NCBI GenBank assembly: GCA_002163085.1
Contig: MAAJ01000001.1
Coordinates: forward strand, 248,001-312,000
Source: Methylophaga sp. 42_25_T18
GTDB taxonomy: Bacteria; Pseudomonadota; Gammaproteobacteria; Nitrosococcales; Methylophagaceae
DNA: 64,000 nucleotides
Direction of reading: 5' to 3'
The notes below the pieces were generated by a model. The model was given only the letters and a program-made list of their open reading frames with translations, had not been told where the DNA came from and did no database searches. Shown here in pieces: positions 36,868-48,411 of this stretch. Every line of letters begins with the position of its first letter. Position 1 is the stretch's first letter. The translations under genes and the position numbers were made by a program.

Positions 36868-36892
36868 GTTACATGGTGATGTGAGTATTATA

Positions 36893-36918
36893 AAAAAGGC
36901 CCTTAACGGGCCTTTTTT
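36893..36918. terminator. Bidirectional terminator between ndh and cytochrome b561
   Basis: The stem AAAAAAGGCCC-TTAA-CGGGCCTTTTTT, with T runs readable on both strands, sits between the two convergent genes. Confidence 0.9.
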
Positions 36919-36935
36919 AGTTTTATTTTTGACAA

Positions 36936-37493
36936 TTAATCTCGCTTCAATGACATGCGCTCAGTTATGCCTGTGCCAGCAATTCGGTGCTTAACCGCTG
37001 CTACGATGTGAATCACAATTATTGTAATAAACAAAAAGGCCAATATCTCATGTATCTCAGAAAAGTTTTCCCGCGTGGCTTTATCAGCATCAGCAACTCG
37101 CGGTAAAACAATGCCCCAAAACTTAGTATCATATTTACTAAATATCGACTGCATATATCCGGTTATTGGCATCGCTAGCATCACCGCATAAAGTAAGCCA
37201 TGAACGGCCCCTGCAGTTCGCTGCTGCCATTTACTAATAGTATCTGGCAGTGGGGGTGCTTTATGCGTTAACCGCCAAACAACACGTAGTAAAATCAACA
37301 TTGCCACGGTGATCCCCATCGACTTATGCAATAGAAAATAAAACGCTCGTACACTTTCTTCACCTGGTGGCAACTCAGATTGCTTAGGCAGTTCAACCAT
37401 ATATAAGCCCAAAGCAATCATAAAAAAGATAATAGCGGCAATTATCCAGTGCAGGATCACTTGCACTCGATCATAGCGTGCTGTTGTTGTCAT
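36936..37493 (-). CDS. Cytochrome b561 family protein
   Basis: A di-haem membrane protein of 185 residues with four helices. Candidate haem ligands are His in QVILHWIIAA, His in YFLLHKSMG, and two late ones in IHEILAF and VHIVAAVKHRI. These proteins pass electrons between quinol and periplasmic acceptors or superoxide. It lies downstream of gyrB, separated by a terminator. Confidence 0.92.
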   Translation of the reverse strand: MTTTARYDRVQVILHWIIAAIIFFMIALGLYMVELPKQSELPPGEESVRAFYFLLHKSMGITVAMLILLRVVWRLTHKAPPLPDTISKWQQRTAGAVHGLLYAVMLAMPITGYMQSIFSKYDTKFWGIVLPRVADADKATRENFSEIHEILAFLFITIIVIHIVAAVKHRIAGTGITERMSLKRD

Positions 37494-37526
37494 TCATTTC
37501 TCCATCAATTTGGATTTCTAAAAAAA

Positions 37527-37556
37527 AGGCCACAATAGACTGGCTATTATGACCTT
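37527..37556 (-). terminator. Terminator of gyrB
   Basis: Read on the minus strand: AAGGTCATAATAG, loop, CTATTGTGGCCTT, then T8. The arms have two mismatches. It lies directly after the gyrB stop. Confidence 0.8.
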
Positions 37557-37578
37557 AAGATTGGATAAAAATTCCTGC

Positions 37579-40008
<2,430 letters not shown>

Positions 40009-40066
40009 TCACTGTCGGATGTTATACCAATCCTCTATTCTACTATTTATACGGCTTTGTTGATAG

Positions 40067-41146
40067 TTAGCTGGAAGGGTATTCAATTTGCCCTTGTTTC
40101 ACGTGAAACACTTTATCTTTCTCTGGCCGAACTATGTGCTGTAATGACATTTCAGTACTGGTGATAAAGCATTGAACAGGTAAGTTTTCCAGCTCAGAGA
40201 CAACACCTTGCTGATGGCTCATATCTAGTTCAGAACTTAAATCATCAATAAGTAAAATGGTCTTATCTCGAGAAGTATTAATTGATAATTTCCCTTGGGC
40301 CATGCTTAACGCAATGTAGAATAATTTTTGCTGTCCACGTGATAACATCTCAGCTGGATCAGCATTATTAATCCTAAATGACCAATCTGCAGCATGACTT
40401 CCTGCGCGTGTATAACCTAAGCTTCGATCTCGTTCAAAGCCGGCTTCGAGCGATTCTTTTAGGTTGGTTTCTTTCGGCCAACCAGCTCTATATTTCAACG
40501 TAAATTCTGCCGAAGAATACCCCGTACAAAGCCGAGTAAATATCACACAAAAATCGTTCAGTAATCTATCTAGATATTTAAGTCGAAGTGCATTAATTTG
40601 TTCACCATGCTGAGCAAGATGCTCATCCCAGAGCTTAATTTCAGTTGTAGGTTTTCGCTTTTTTAGTGCTGAGTTACGTTGTTGCAGTATTTTTTTGTAC
40701 GATTGCCAGTGGAAATTAAAGCTTGGTTCCACGTGAAACACTCCCCAGTCAACTAATTGTCTTCTAAACCTAGGGCCCATTTCAAAGAACTGATGGCAAT
40801 TAGCGGAGATGTATTGCAAGGGAAGTTGAGATGCAAGATCAGATAGTTTTTTAAGGGGGGAGCGGTTAAGACGAATTTGTAAGCCAGTCGATATATCAAA
40901 CTGTAACCCCACCGGCATATTAGTCTCGGTTCTAGCAGTAACTTGAAACTGCTTCTCACCAAATTGAATCACATTTTTAAGTGAGCGCGTACGAAAAGAT
41001 CGGCCTAATGTCAGCAAGTGAATTGCCTCTAGGATGCTGGTTTTTCCCGAACCATTTTCACCTAGCAATAGGTTTATATCTGAACATGGTTGCAAAGATA
41101 GATCGCCAATATTACGTAATTGAGAAATGGTAAGTTGGTTAAGCAC
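40067..41146 (-). CDS. recF: DNA replication and repair protein RecF
   Basis: An SMC-like ATPase that helps load RecA at gaps through the RecFOR pathway. The 359 residues contain Walker A LLGENGSGKTSILEAI near residue 30, the ABC signature LSRGQQKLFYIALSMAQ and Walker B ILLIDDLSSELD. The start codon is GTG at 41146 without a good ribosome site. Upstream there is a 598-bp gene-free region instead of dnaN. Confidence 0.96.
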   Translation of the reverse strand: MLNQLTISQLRNIGDLSLQPCSDINLLLGENGSGKTSILEAIHLLTLGRSFRTRSLKNVIQFGEKQFQVTARTETNMPVGLQFDISTGLQIRLNRSPLKKLSDLASQLPLQYISANCHQFFEMGPRFRRQLVDWGVFHVEPSFNFHWQSYKKILQQRNSALKKRKPTTEIKLWDEHLAQHGEQINALRLKYLDRLLNDFCVIFTRLCTGYSSAEFTLKYRAGWPKETNLKESLEAGFERDRSLGYTRAGSHAADWSFRINNADPAEMLSRGQQKLFYIALSMAQGKLSINTSRDKTILLIDDLSSELDMSHQQGVVSELENLPVQCFITSTEMSLQHIVRPEKDKVFHVKQGQIEYPSS

Positions 41147-41744
41147 CGGTAAACTGATCCTGAATATACGGCAAAAGCTTTACTCTACTAGAAATGTAAG
41201 CCGCTATAAACTGGTAATTAATTTAAGCGCTCTAACTGGTATTTTTTGCACGTGCAGTTTTTTGCCAACAGTTATCGCCACTCTAAAATTCAGCGGAAGA
41301 AAAATATTTTACATGAAATACTCACCGTTTTAATAACCTAGCTGATTAAAAGTGTAACGACCTTTCCCTTGTCCCTGCAGAAGAAAGAGAAACAAGGAAG
41401 GCATAAACTAGCAGGGTGATGTGTGAGACTATATAGGAGAGGGAAGAAGGGTTGCGCTGCTACCCTTCCAATGTTGCAACTAAAGCTAAAGGCACTAAAA
41501 TCGATGGCTTGTGCACACACAAAACTCTGCACAATTTATCCACAATAAGAAATATATTTATTCCTTATTTGAAAATATCATCCGTAATAATTCTCAGCTA
41601 AAGTCTGATGACAATACGGTTACACCAAACCCACAGGAGACCACATCAAAAGAAATGAATGGTCAGCGTGTTTTTAGAAGGCTTAATAGTTATTAATCCT
41701 ATAGTGAAATTTATAAGGGGGGGGGGAGAGGAGAGGGCCTTAAC
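41147..41744. other. Gene-free region upstream of recF
   Basis: About 600 bp with no convincing gene. It holds one perfect DnaA-box sequence (TTATCCACA, 41536-41544) beside an AT-rich block (AAATATATTTATTCCTTATTTG). A run of ten G at 41717-41726 lies near the end of the rubredoxin gene. No trace of the dnaN C-terminus that would be expected next to recF was found. It probably includes the recF promoter. Confidence 0.6.
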
Positions 41745-41909
41745 TTAAATCTCAACCATTTCAAAATCTTCTTTTACGGCACCACAGTCAGGGCACTCCC
41801 AATCATCAGGCAAATCTTCCCAGCGTGTACCTGGTGCAACGCCCGACTCAGGTAATCCTTCTGCCTCATCATAGATAAAACCACAAACAATACATTGCCA
41901 TTTTTTCAT
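41745..41909 (-). CDS. Rubredoxin
   Basis: A 54-residue electron carrier with a single Fe(Cys)4 site: Cys6 and Cys9 in [12 protein letters not shown], Cys39 and Cys42 in [10 protein letters not shown]. Length and the [11 protein letters not shown] segment match bacterial rubredoxins. It passes electrons to alkane hydroxylases or to oxygen and peroxide reductases; the partner here is not evident. It is divergent from oxyR across ~196 bp, which suggests a role in peroxide defence or OxyR control. Confidence 0.96.
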   Translation of the reverse strand: MKKWQCIVCGFIYDEAEGLPESGVAPGTRWEDLPDDWECPDCGAVKEDFEMVEI

Positions 41910-42105
41910 AATACTATCTCCCAATTAATTATTAACCACTGTTCGAAAACAGCTTGATATAATCAAGTAGAGTTAAACCTGTAAATTACTGATATAGAAA
42001 GACATTATATTAAAAACCAAGGTTTTTCCTCTTCAACATAATTATACAACATGCTAAATTATATTAAACTTGTTAATAAATCATCAATAAGTGGAATTAT
42101 CGATT

Positions 42106-43032
42106 ATGAATCTTCCAACACTTAGACAATTACAATACTTAACTGCAGTAATAGAACTCAAACATTTTGGTCATGCAGCAGAACGCTGTTTTGTCACCCA
42201 ATCAACCTTAAGTGCTGGTATTCAAGATCTCGAAAACTTACTTGGTATCACTTTGCTTGAGCGAACTAATAGAAAGGTTTTACCAACTGCCATCGGCTTA
42301 GAAATCGCTCAGCAAGCTCAAACTATTTTATCCCTCAGTTCCGACTTACTTGATCTGGCCCAAGCTGAAAAAAACCCACTTTCAGGGCGAATTCGTATTG
42401 GCCTTATACCCACTATAAGTCCATTTCTCTTACCAAAGGTATTACCTTCTGTACGCAATAACCTGCCTGAACTTGAATTGGTATTAATCGAAGACCAATC
42501 CGAACGCTTATTAGATCAACTCGCCGCTGGTAGTATTGATATTGCTGTGTTGGCTCTGCCTTTTAATCTAAGAGGATTTAAACACAAGGTATTTGCCCAA
42601 GAGCAGTTTTGGGTGGCGTTGCCAAAAGAGCATCACCTTAGCAAACAAAAAACCATTGCGGCTGAACAGTTACCCGTTGATGAATTGCTATTATTAAAAG
42701 AGGGCCATTGTTTACGCGAACATGCGCTCAGTGCGTGTAATTTACCAACAAGCTTACAAAGAACATCCGTACAAGGCACCAGCCTCTATACATTGATAGA
42801 AATGGTTGCCGGCGGTACAGGCATCACCTTAGTGCCAGAAATTGCATTAAATTCTGAGGTGATCAACCATGCCGAAATTTGTTTACTACCTTTAGAAGGC
42901 ACTAACAACCAAGCAATGCGAGAATTAGGCTTGGTATGGCGATCAAGCTATCGAAGACATGAAACACTAAACTTATTAGACCAAATATTGCGTGATGCCC
43001 TCTCTCAAACAGATTACTCTGTCCGTGCGTAA
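42106..43032 (+). CDS. oxyR: Hydrogen-peroxide-sensing regulator OxyR
   Basis: A LysR-family activator that senses peroxide by a disulfide. The two redox cysteines are present, Cys202 and Cys211 in LKEGHCLREHALSAC, with the same 9-residue spacing as C199/C208 of E. coli. The winged helix is HFGHAAERCFVTQSTLSAGI. ATG 42106 gives the standard N-terminus; a GTG at 42091 would add five residues. Its 3' end overlaps the convergent SCO1-like gene by 19 bp. Confidence 0.95.
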   Translation: MNLPTLRQLQYLTAVIELKHFGHAAERCFVTQSTLSAGIQDLENLLGITLLERTNRKVLPTAIGLEIAQQAQTILSLSSDLLDLAQAEKNPLSGRIRIGLIPTISPFLLPKVLPSVRNNLPELELVLIEDQSERLLDQLAAGSIDIAVLALPFNLRGFKHKVFAQEQFWVALPKEHHLSKQKTIAAEQLPVDELLLLKEGHCLREHALSACNLPTSLQRTSVQGTSLYTLIEMVAGGTGITLVPEIALNSEVINHAEICLLPLEGTNNQAMRELGLVWRSSYRRHETLNLLDQILRDALSQTDYSVRA

Positions 43033-43664
43033 AAATATCGTAACTTTAAAAATTCAGCTTGAACCTTGCTCGCATCAAAAGGTGGGCGAAAAGTGGCATA
43101 AACGCGGCCCTTAGGATCAACCACAAATACATGATGTTCCTGTTCAATGATATAGCTACCATCTTCAAACGTTGTTGTTAAAAACAGGGCTACAAATGCT
43201 CGACCAAGTTCTTCAATCTTTGTTAAGGTCGTTGTGGCAACATTAAAATCGAACTGCTGTGATGCTAAAAAAGCAGCATGATTGATTGCTGTTTCATTCT
43301 CGCCATCTAAACCAATCACCAAGAACTGGAAGTCCTTATTGGCAAAAGATGATTGAATTGTCTGCATTACATCTAAAGACGGTCGGCATGCTGGCAGACA
43401 ATTACCATGACTAAAATAGACAAAGCTCCACTTATCCAAGAACCATTCATTAGTAAGTACTTGCTCTTCCCCTGAGCTTAGTGATATATGAGGAAGGTGC
43501 CGTGGTGGTGACTTTAAATATGCCCGCATATCTACCGGTATTTCTCTTTTATCTTCATGCATTAAAGGTAACCTGTTCACCCATAACACCAATAAAAATC
43601 CAACAATAATGAGATATGTAAATAAAAAACGCTTAGAATTGAGGTCTTTGGATAAATCGACCAT
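43014..43664 (-). CDS. SCO1/SenC family protein
   Basis: A thioredoxin-fold protein anchored by one N-terminal helix (FLFTYLIIVGFLLVLWV). The copper or thiol motif reads CLPAC (C-x3-C, in HGNCLPACRPSL), and the conserved late His is in EHHVFVVDPKG. SCO proteins deliver copper to the CuA site of cytochrome oxidase or act in thiol redox balance. ATG 43664 is preferred since GGAAAGAG precedes it; an ATG at 43679 would add five residues. Confidence 0.88.
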   Translation of the reverse strand: MVDLSKDLNSKRFLFTYLIIVGFLLVLWVNRLPLMHEDKREIPVDMRAYLKSPPRHLPHISLSSGEEQVLTNEWFLDKWSFVYFSHGNCLPACRPSLDVMQTIQSSFANKDFQFLVIGLDGENETAINHAAFLASQQFDFNVATTTLTKIEELGRAFVALFLTTTFEDGSYIIEQEHHVFVVDPKGRVYATFRPPFDASKVQAEFLKLRYFYARTE

Positions 43665-43728
43665 TTTTACTCTTTCCATATGGATCTGAAATTGAAGTTA
43701 AATCCTATCATTAATCGTGACTACTCGA

Positions 43729-45270
43729 ATGAGTGAAAAGTTATTTAAGTCTACGGCCATCGTAAGCATGATGACGTTTTTATCTCGAATACTTGGGTTT
43801 GTTCGAGATATTGTTATTGCTCGATTATTTGGTGCTGGAGTAGGGGCCGACGTATTTTTTGTTGCCTTCAAAATACCTAACTTCTTACGCCGTCTATTTG
43901 CAGAAGGCGCATTTTCACAAGCCTTTATCCCTGTCTTAGCCGAATACCGCCAACGTGGTGACAAAGATCTTAAAGAACTAATTGCTAATACCAGTGGCAC
44001 ATTAGCCGGAATGTTGTTTGTTATCACCGCCATTGGCGTGATCGCCGCACCGATCTTAGTCATGATCTTCGCTCCAGGCTTTATCGACAATCATCAAAAA
44101 TTGAATTTAGCCGGCGACTTACTAACCATTACCTTCCCTTACTTATTTTTCATTTCACTCACTGCACTTGCAGGCTCTATATTAAATAGCTTTGGCAAAT
44201 TTGCCGTGCCGGCATTTACCCCAGTATTTTTGAATCTATCGTTAATTGCATGTGCGATTTGGTTATCCCCATTATTAGAGCAACCGGTGATGGCCTTAGC
44301 TTGGGGTGTATTTATTGGTGGAGTAGTGCAGCTAGTATTTCAAATTCCTTTCTTAATGAACATCGGTCAACTGCCAAAACCTAAATGGGGCTGGCACAAC
44401 AGTGGCGTACAAAAAATTCTTAAATTGATGTTGCCGGCGATGTTTGGCGTTTCCGTGTCACAGATAAACCTGTTGCTTGATACCTTATTGGCTTCTTTTC
44501 TAGTCACTGGCAGTATTTCTTGGCTGTATTACTCTGATCGTTTGGTGGAGTTCCCTTTAGGTATCGTTGGCATTGCATTGGCCACCGTTATCTTGCCTAG
44601 CCTGTCTAGAAAACATGCAGCCGCATCCAAAGCCGAATTCTCACAAACTATCGACTGGGCCTTCCGCTGGGTATTTATTATCGGCACACCCGCTGCTATC
44701 GGCCTTATTTACTTGGCTGAGCCATTATTATTAACCTTATTTCAGTATGGTGAGTTTCGCCCTGAAGATGCTCACAAAGCCTCCCTCAGTTTAATGGCTT
44801 ACGGCCTAGGCCTATTACCCTTTATCTTTATTAAGGTGCTAGCACCTGGTTATTTCGCTCGCCAAGATACCAAAACGCCAGTCAAAATTGGCATCATTGC
44901 CATGGTCACCAATATGGTATTAAACATTATTCTTATGCTGCAATTCGCCCACGTTGGCCTAGCTTTAGCCACATCCTTATCGGCAGGCTTAAATGCAGCA
45001 TTATTATTTGTCGGCTTACGACAATTAGGTGTGTATCAACCTGATGTTGGCTGGAGGAAATTTTTCTTCAAGTTAGTGGTGGCCAATGTCAGCTTATTAC
45101 TTGTATTACTATGGTTAACCCCGCCAAGTACTGCCTGGCTCAGCTGGGATGTTTGGCAGCGTTTTAGCCATTTATTAGGCTTAATCAGCGCGGCAGCCGT
45201 TATTTACTTTGCTGTATTAGCGCTAGTTGGCTTCAAGCTAACAAGCTTATTAAAACTAAAAGCTGAATAA
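43729..45270 (+). CDS. murJ: Lipid II flippase MurJ
   Basis: Flips the peptidoglycan precursor lipid II across the inner membrane. The 513 residues give about 14 membrane helices. Family motifs are STAIVSMMTFLSRILGFVRD at the start, ADVFFVAFKIPNFLRRLFAEGAFSQAFIPV, and GYFARQDTKTPVKIG. ATG 43729 matches the usual MS-K start; a GTG at 43717 would add four residues. Confidence 0.97.
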   Translation: MSEKLFKSTAIVSMMTFLSRILGFVRDIVIARLFGAGVGADVFFVAFKIPNFLRRLFAEGAFSQAFIPVLAEYRQRGDKDLKELIANTSGTLAGMLFVITAIGVIAAPILVMIFAPGFIDNHQKLNLAGDLLTITFPYLFFISLTALAGSILNSFGKFAVPAFTPVFLNLSLIACAIWLSPLLEQPVMALAWGVFIGGVVQLVFQIPFLMNIGQLPKPKWGWHNSGVQKILKLMLPAMFGVSVSQINLLLDTLLASFLVTGSISWLYYSDRLVEFPLGIVGIALATVILPSLSRKHAAASKAEFSQTIDWAFRWVFIIGTPAAIGLIYLAEPLLLTLFQYGEFRPEDAHKASLSLMAYGLGLLPFIFIKVLAPGYFARQDTKTPVKIGIIAMVTNMVLNIILMLQFAHVGLALATSLSAGLNAALLFVGLRQLGVYQPDVGWRKFFFKLVVANVSLLLVLLWLTPPSTAWLSWDVWQRFSHLLGLISAAAVIYFAVLALVGFKLTSLLKLKAE

Positions 45271-45285
45271 ACACTAAACCACGGG

Positions 45286-45311
45286 CAAAAAAAGACCCTC
45301 AAAAGAGGGCC
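45286..45311 (-). terminator. Terminator of ompW
   Basis: On the minus strand, GGCCCTC-TTTT-GAGGGTC is followed by T7, located between the ompW and murJ stop codons. Confidence 0.85.
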
Positions 45312-45339
45312 TAAAATTGAGAGAGGCTGTAATTTCTAC

Positions 45340-46041
45340 TTAAAAGCGACGACCGATACCGATACCAAATACAAAGGGGTCGATATCTGCGTTAATTTTT
45401 GCACTTCCAATGGCTGGATTTAGACTTTTAAAATGGGCTGTGGTGTCAATATCAATGTACTTCAAATCTACATTCACAAACCAGTCATTATTTAGCGCCA
45501 CATCCACACCGACTTGTGCCGCTAGGCCCCACGAACTATCCAATTTAACTTTATCGCCCGCGCCTGCCACACCAGAATCACTAGGTACAGATTCATCAAA
45601 GAAATACGTATAGTTAATACCTGCACCTATATATGGGCGAATATTTGAGTCTGGCAGGAAGTGATATTGCAAGGTTAAGGTTGGCGGCAATACTTTAGAT
45701 TCAATAACATTTTTTGAACCCAATGTAGCGACGGTTGCACCAGCACTTTTACGTGATCTAACATTATGGTCGGAGTAACCTAGAATTAACTCAATACCCC
45801 AGTTACGACTAAGCATATAAGTAATGTCGAGTTCTGGAACAGTATCTGAATCAACCGAGACACCTTCGCCAAGACTACCTAACCCCGTGGTTACTAAGCT
45901 ACCACTATCACTATTCGGGTTAACATTGATAATACGCCCTCGAATCAGCCAATCGCCGGCTTCATAGGCCATAACAGGTGCTGTAATTGCGGAAAATCCC
46001 ATTGCAGATAGTAGTGCAACGGTAAGTTTTGTTGATTTCAT
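45340..46041 (-). CDS. ompW: OmpW family outer membrane protein
   Basis: A small eight-stranded beta-barrel, 233 residues including the signal peptide (LTVALLSAMGFSAITAPVMA). Family landmarks are the early GDWLIRGR, LPPTLTLQYHFLPDSNIRPYIGAG in the middle and the terminal aromatic residue in FGIGIGRRF. ATG 46041 is preceded by AGGAGG. OmpW is commonly induced under low oxygen by FNR, and a matching box lies 78 bp upstream next to the fnr-type gene. Confidence 0.95.
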   Translation of the reverse strand: MKSTKLTVALLSAMGFSAITAPVMAYEAGDWLIRGRIINVNPNSDSGSLVTTGLGSLGEGVSVDSDTVPELDITYMLSRNWGIELILGYSDHNVRSRKSAGATVATLGSKNVIESKVLPPTLTLQYHFLPDSNIRPYIGAGINYTYFFDESVPSDSGVAGAGDKVKLDSSWGLAAQVGVDVALNNDWFVNVDLKYIDIDTTAHFKSLNPAIGSAKINADIDPFVFGIGIGRRF

Positions 46042-46118
46042 TGATGCCCCTCCTGAGGAATTGCCATTTATTCTTAACAAATACTGGGCAAATCATACGA
46101 GCCTCAGTAGTTATCACC

Positions 46119-46132
46119 ATGATCTAAATCAA
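46119..46132 (-). promoter_or_regulatory. FNR/ANR box upstream of ompW
   Basis: The minus strand reads TTGATTTAGATCAT, a 9-of-10 match to TTGAT-N4-ATCAA. It lies 78 bp upstream of the ompW ATG and 96 bp from the end of the regulator gene. Position fits activation of ompW. Confidence 0.6.
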
Positions 46133-46227
46133 TAAAGTTACAACTAGCTAAAATTTCTCGTTTCTTTCTGAAGGTTTACTTGAACAGTTCTCCCTTTTTA
46201 ACACATAGGAATCTGAATTGCATAGTG

Positions 46228-46980
46228 TTATTTACACAGCGCATCCATTTTATCCATAGCTTGTAAAGATATGGTTTTGCCCGCTATAGCAATCAAGCCT
46301 TGCTCTTGAAAGCGTGAAAATAAACGACTGACCGTTTCAACCGCCAAACCAAGATGATTACCGATATCAGTCCGGGACATGCTGAGCTGAAATTCAGTCG
46401 CTGAATAACCACGTTCGTTAAAACGTTTAGATAGCGACAATAAATACGTTGCCAGCTTTTCCTCTGCTGATTTTTTACCCAGCAATAACATCAGACCTTT
46501 ATCGCCCGATAACTCTTTGCTAAGACGTGACAATAATTGCAACTGCAGTTGTGGCATTTCTTGCCCTAGCTCTTGCAGGTTCTCATAGGGCAACTCACAC
46601 ACCGAACTGCTTTCTAGCGCACGGGCATTAGATTTATAGACTTGTTCGTGAATAGCATCTAAACCTATGAACTCACCTGGAAAATAAAAGCCGGTAACTT
46701 GCTCTCGGCCATTACTCGCTGAAATGGTTGTTTTGAAAGAACCTGAACGCACGACAAATAAAGATTTAAAGGGTGTATCGATAGAAAATAAAGAATGACC
46801 GCGTTTATAGCTATTACTGCGTTTAATAATTTTATCTAACTGCACTAAATCGTCATTGTGTAAGCCTAGCGGTAAACACAATCGAGATAATGAGCAATCT
46901 TGGCAGACTGCGCGGTGCTGTTCATTTTCGAGCTTTGCGAGATCTTGGAATAGCGGAGTTATATTATTCGATGAAGACAT
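46228..46980 (-). CDS. fnr: CRP/FNR-family oxygen-sensing regulator (FNR/ANR)
   Basis: An oxygen-labile [4Fe-4S] regulator of 250 residues. The N-terminal cysteines C26, C29 and C35 have the same spacing as in E. coli FNR (20/23/29), and the fourth ligand is C128. The cyclic-nucleotide-like domain is followed by a helix-turn-helix with LSMSRTDIGNHLGLAVETVSR, whose E-TVSR recognition helix reads TTGAT half-sites. In Pseudomonas-type organisms this protein is called ANR. Confidence 0.95.
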   Translation of the reverse strand: MSSSNNITPLFQDLAKLENEQHRAVCQDCSLSRLCLPLGLHNDDLVQLDKIIKRSNSYKRGHSLFSIDTPFKSLFVVRSGSFKTTISASNGREQVTGFYFPGEFIGLDAIHEQVYKSNARALESSSVCELPYENLQELGQEMPQLQLQLLSRLSKELSGDKGLMLLLGKKSAEEKLATYLLSLSKRFNERGYSATEFQLSMSRTDIGNHLGLAVETVSRLFSRFQEQGLIAIAGKTISLQAMDKMDALCK

Positions 46981-47078
46981 TACTTACCCTGACGACGACC
47001 CATAGAGCATAATAGCCCTTCAAACACCGGTCTGAAACAGTTATTATTCTACTTTAAATTCTGAAATCAGGAACAACC

Positions 47079-47672
47079 ATGACGTCTCGTACCGCAACGG
47101 TTGCGCGAAATACACTCGAAACTCAAATTGAGGTGAGCTTAAACCTTGATGGCACCGGCCAATTTAGCGCTGAAACAGGCGTACATTTTCTCGATCATAT
47201 GATGGAACAAATTGCCCGCCACGGATTGTTTGATCTCTCTGTTGTCGCCAAGGGTGATTTGCATATCGATGCGCACCACACCGTTGAAGATATCGGCATC
47301 ACAATCGGGCAGGCTTTAAAACAAGCGCTCGGTGACAAAAAAGGTGTGGTACGTTATGGCCATGCTTATGTGCCTCTAGATGAAGCCTTATCCAGAGTGG
47401 TTTTAGATTTATCAGGTCGTCCCGGCATTGAGTTTGATGTCCGCTTCACTCGTGACAAAATTGGCGAGTTTGACGTAGATTTATTTTATGAGTTTTTCCA
47501 AGGCCTCATCAACCACGCCGGTATCACTTTACATATTGATTCAATAAAAGGTCGCAATGCTCATCATATTGCAGAAACAATCTTTAAAGCCTTTGGTCGA
47601 GCATTACGTATGGCTGTGGCGTTAGATTCACGTGCATTGGGGCAGTTGCCATCAACCAAAGGTGCTTTATAG
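47079..47672 (+). CDS. hisB: Imidazoleglycerol-phosphate dehydratase HisB
   Basis: Step 7 of histidine synthesis, a Mn-dependent enzyme of 197 residues without the phosphatase domain found in enteric HisB. Metal ligands appear in the repeated motifs [33 protein letters not shown] and [17 protein letters not shown]. First gene of the his-tat run on the plus strand, with its promoter in the ~98 bp after divergent fnr. Confidence 0.98.
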   Translation: MTSRTATVARNTLETQIEVSLNLDGTGQFSAETGVHFLDHMMEQIARHGLFDLSVVAKGDLHIDAHHTVEDIGITIGQALKQALGDKKGVVRYGHAYVPLDEALSRVVLDLSGRPGIEFDVRFTRDKIGEFDVDLFYEFFQGLINHAGITLHIDSIKGRNAHHIAETIFKAFGRALRMAVALDSRALGQLPSTKGAL

Positions 47673-47736
47673 CCCCATATCTTGTTCGCGGTAAATTACG
47701 TAAAATGAATAGTTTATTCATACACACAGGTTATTT

Positions 47737-48381
47737 ATGCAACACGTAGCAGTCATCGATTATGGCATGGGCAATTTGCGCTCAGTCTCAAAAGCCCTAG
47801 AAAGCGTAGCGGCTAATGATGTTGCCATTGAGGTTACCGCAGACCCTGACCGTATACTGGCAGCCAGCCATGTTGTATTCCCGGGTGTGGGCGCTATCCG
47901 AGACTGTATCAGTGAACTGCAACGGCTAGAGCTCGATGATGTTATCCGTGAAGTTGCATCAAAAAAACCCTTCCTAGGAGTGTGCCTTGGCATGCAAGCC
48001 TTGTTGTCACGCAGTGAAGAAAATGGCGGTATCGATAGTTTAGATATTATTCCAGGCAATGTTTCTCACTTTGATATAACGAATGACGCCAATGGCGAGC
48101 GCTTAAAAGTTCCGCATATGGGCTGGAATAAAGTAAATCAAAGCTTATCTCACCCTTTGTGGAATGACATAGAACAAGACAGTCGTTTTTATTTTGTTCA
48201 CAGCTATTTTGTAAGCCCGAACGAAGCCAGTGTTACCGCTGCAACCACCGCCTATCCGGATGACTTTACCTCTGCAATCCATAAAAACAATGTATTTGCA
48301 GTGCAGTTCCACCCAGAAAAAAGCCAACATGTTGGTTTACAATTACTCAAAAACTTTTTAGCTTGGGACGGACAGTCCTAA
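47737..48381 (+). CDS. hisH: Imidazole glycerol phosphate synthase subunit HisH
   Basis: The glutaminase subunit that feeds ammonia to HisF. The 214 residues contain the class I triad: nucleophile Cys in FLGVCLGMQAL, then His and Glu in AVQFHPEKSQ. The GMGNLRSV start is typical. It lies 64 bp after hisB and 30 bp before hisA. Confidence 0.98.
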   Translation: MQHVAVIDYGMGNLRSVSKALESVAANDVAIEVTADPDRILAASHVVFPGVGAIRDCISELQRLELDDVIREVASKKPFLGVCLGMQALLSRSEENGGIDSLDIIPGNVSHFDITNDANGERLKVPHMGWNKVNQSLSHPLWNDIEQDSRFYFVHSYFVSPNEASVTAATTAYPDDFTSAIHKNNVFAVQFHPEKSQHVGLQLLKNFLAWDGQS

Positions 48382-48411
48382 ACTTATGCTGACTATAATG
48401 GAGAAATCTTT

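Noticed and set aside
41511..41696. Open frame of 61 codons next to the lone DnaA box
   Set aside because: No family resemblance or ribosome site; it overlaps the DnaA box and AT-rich block, which look non-coding.
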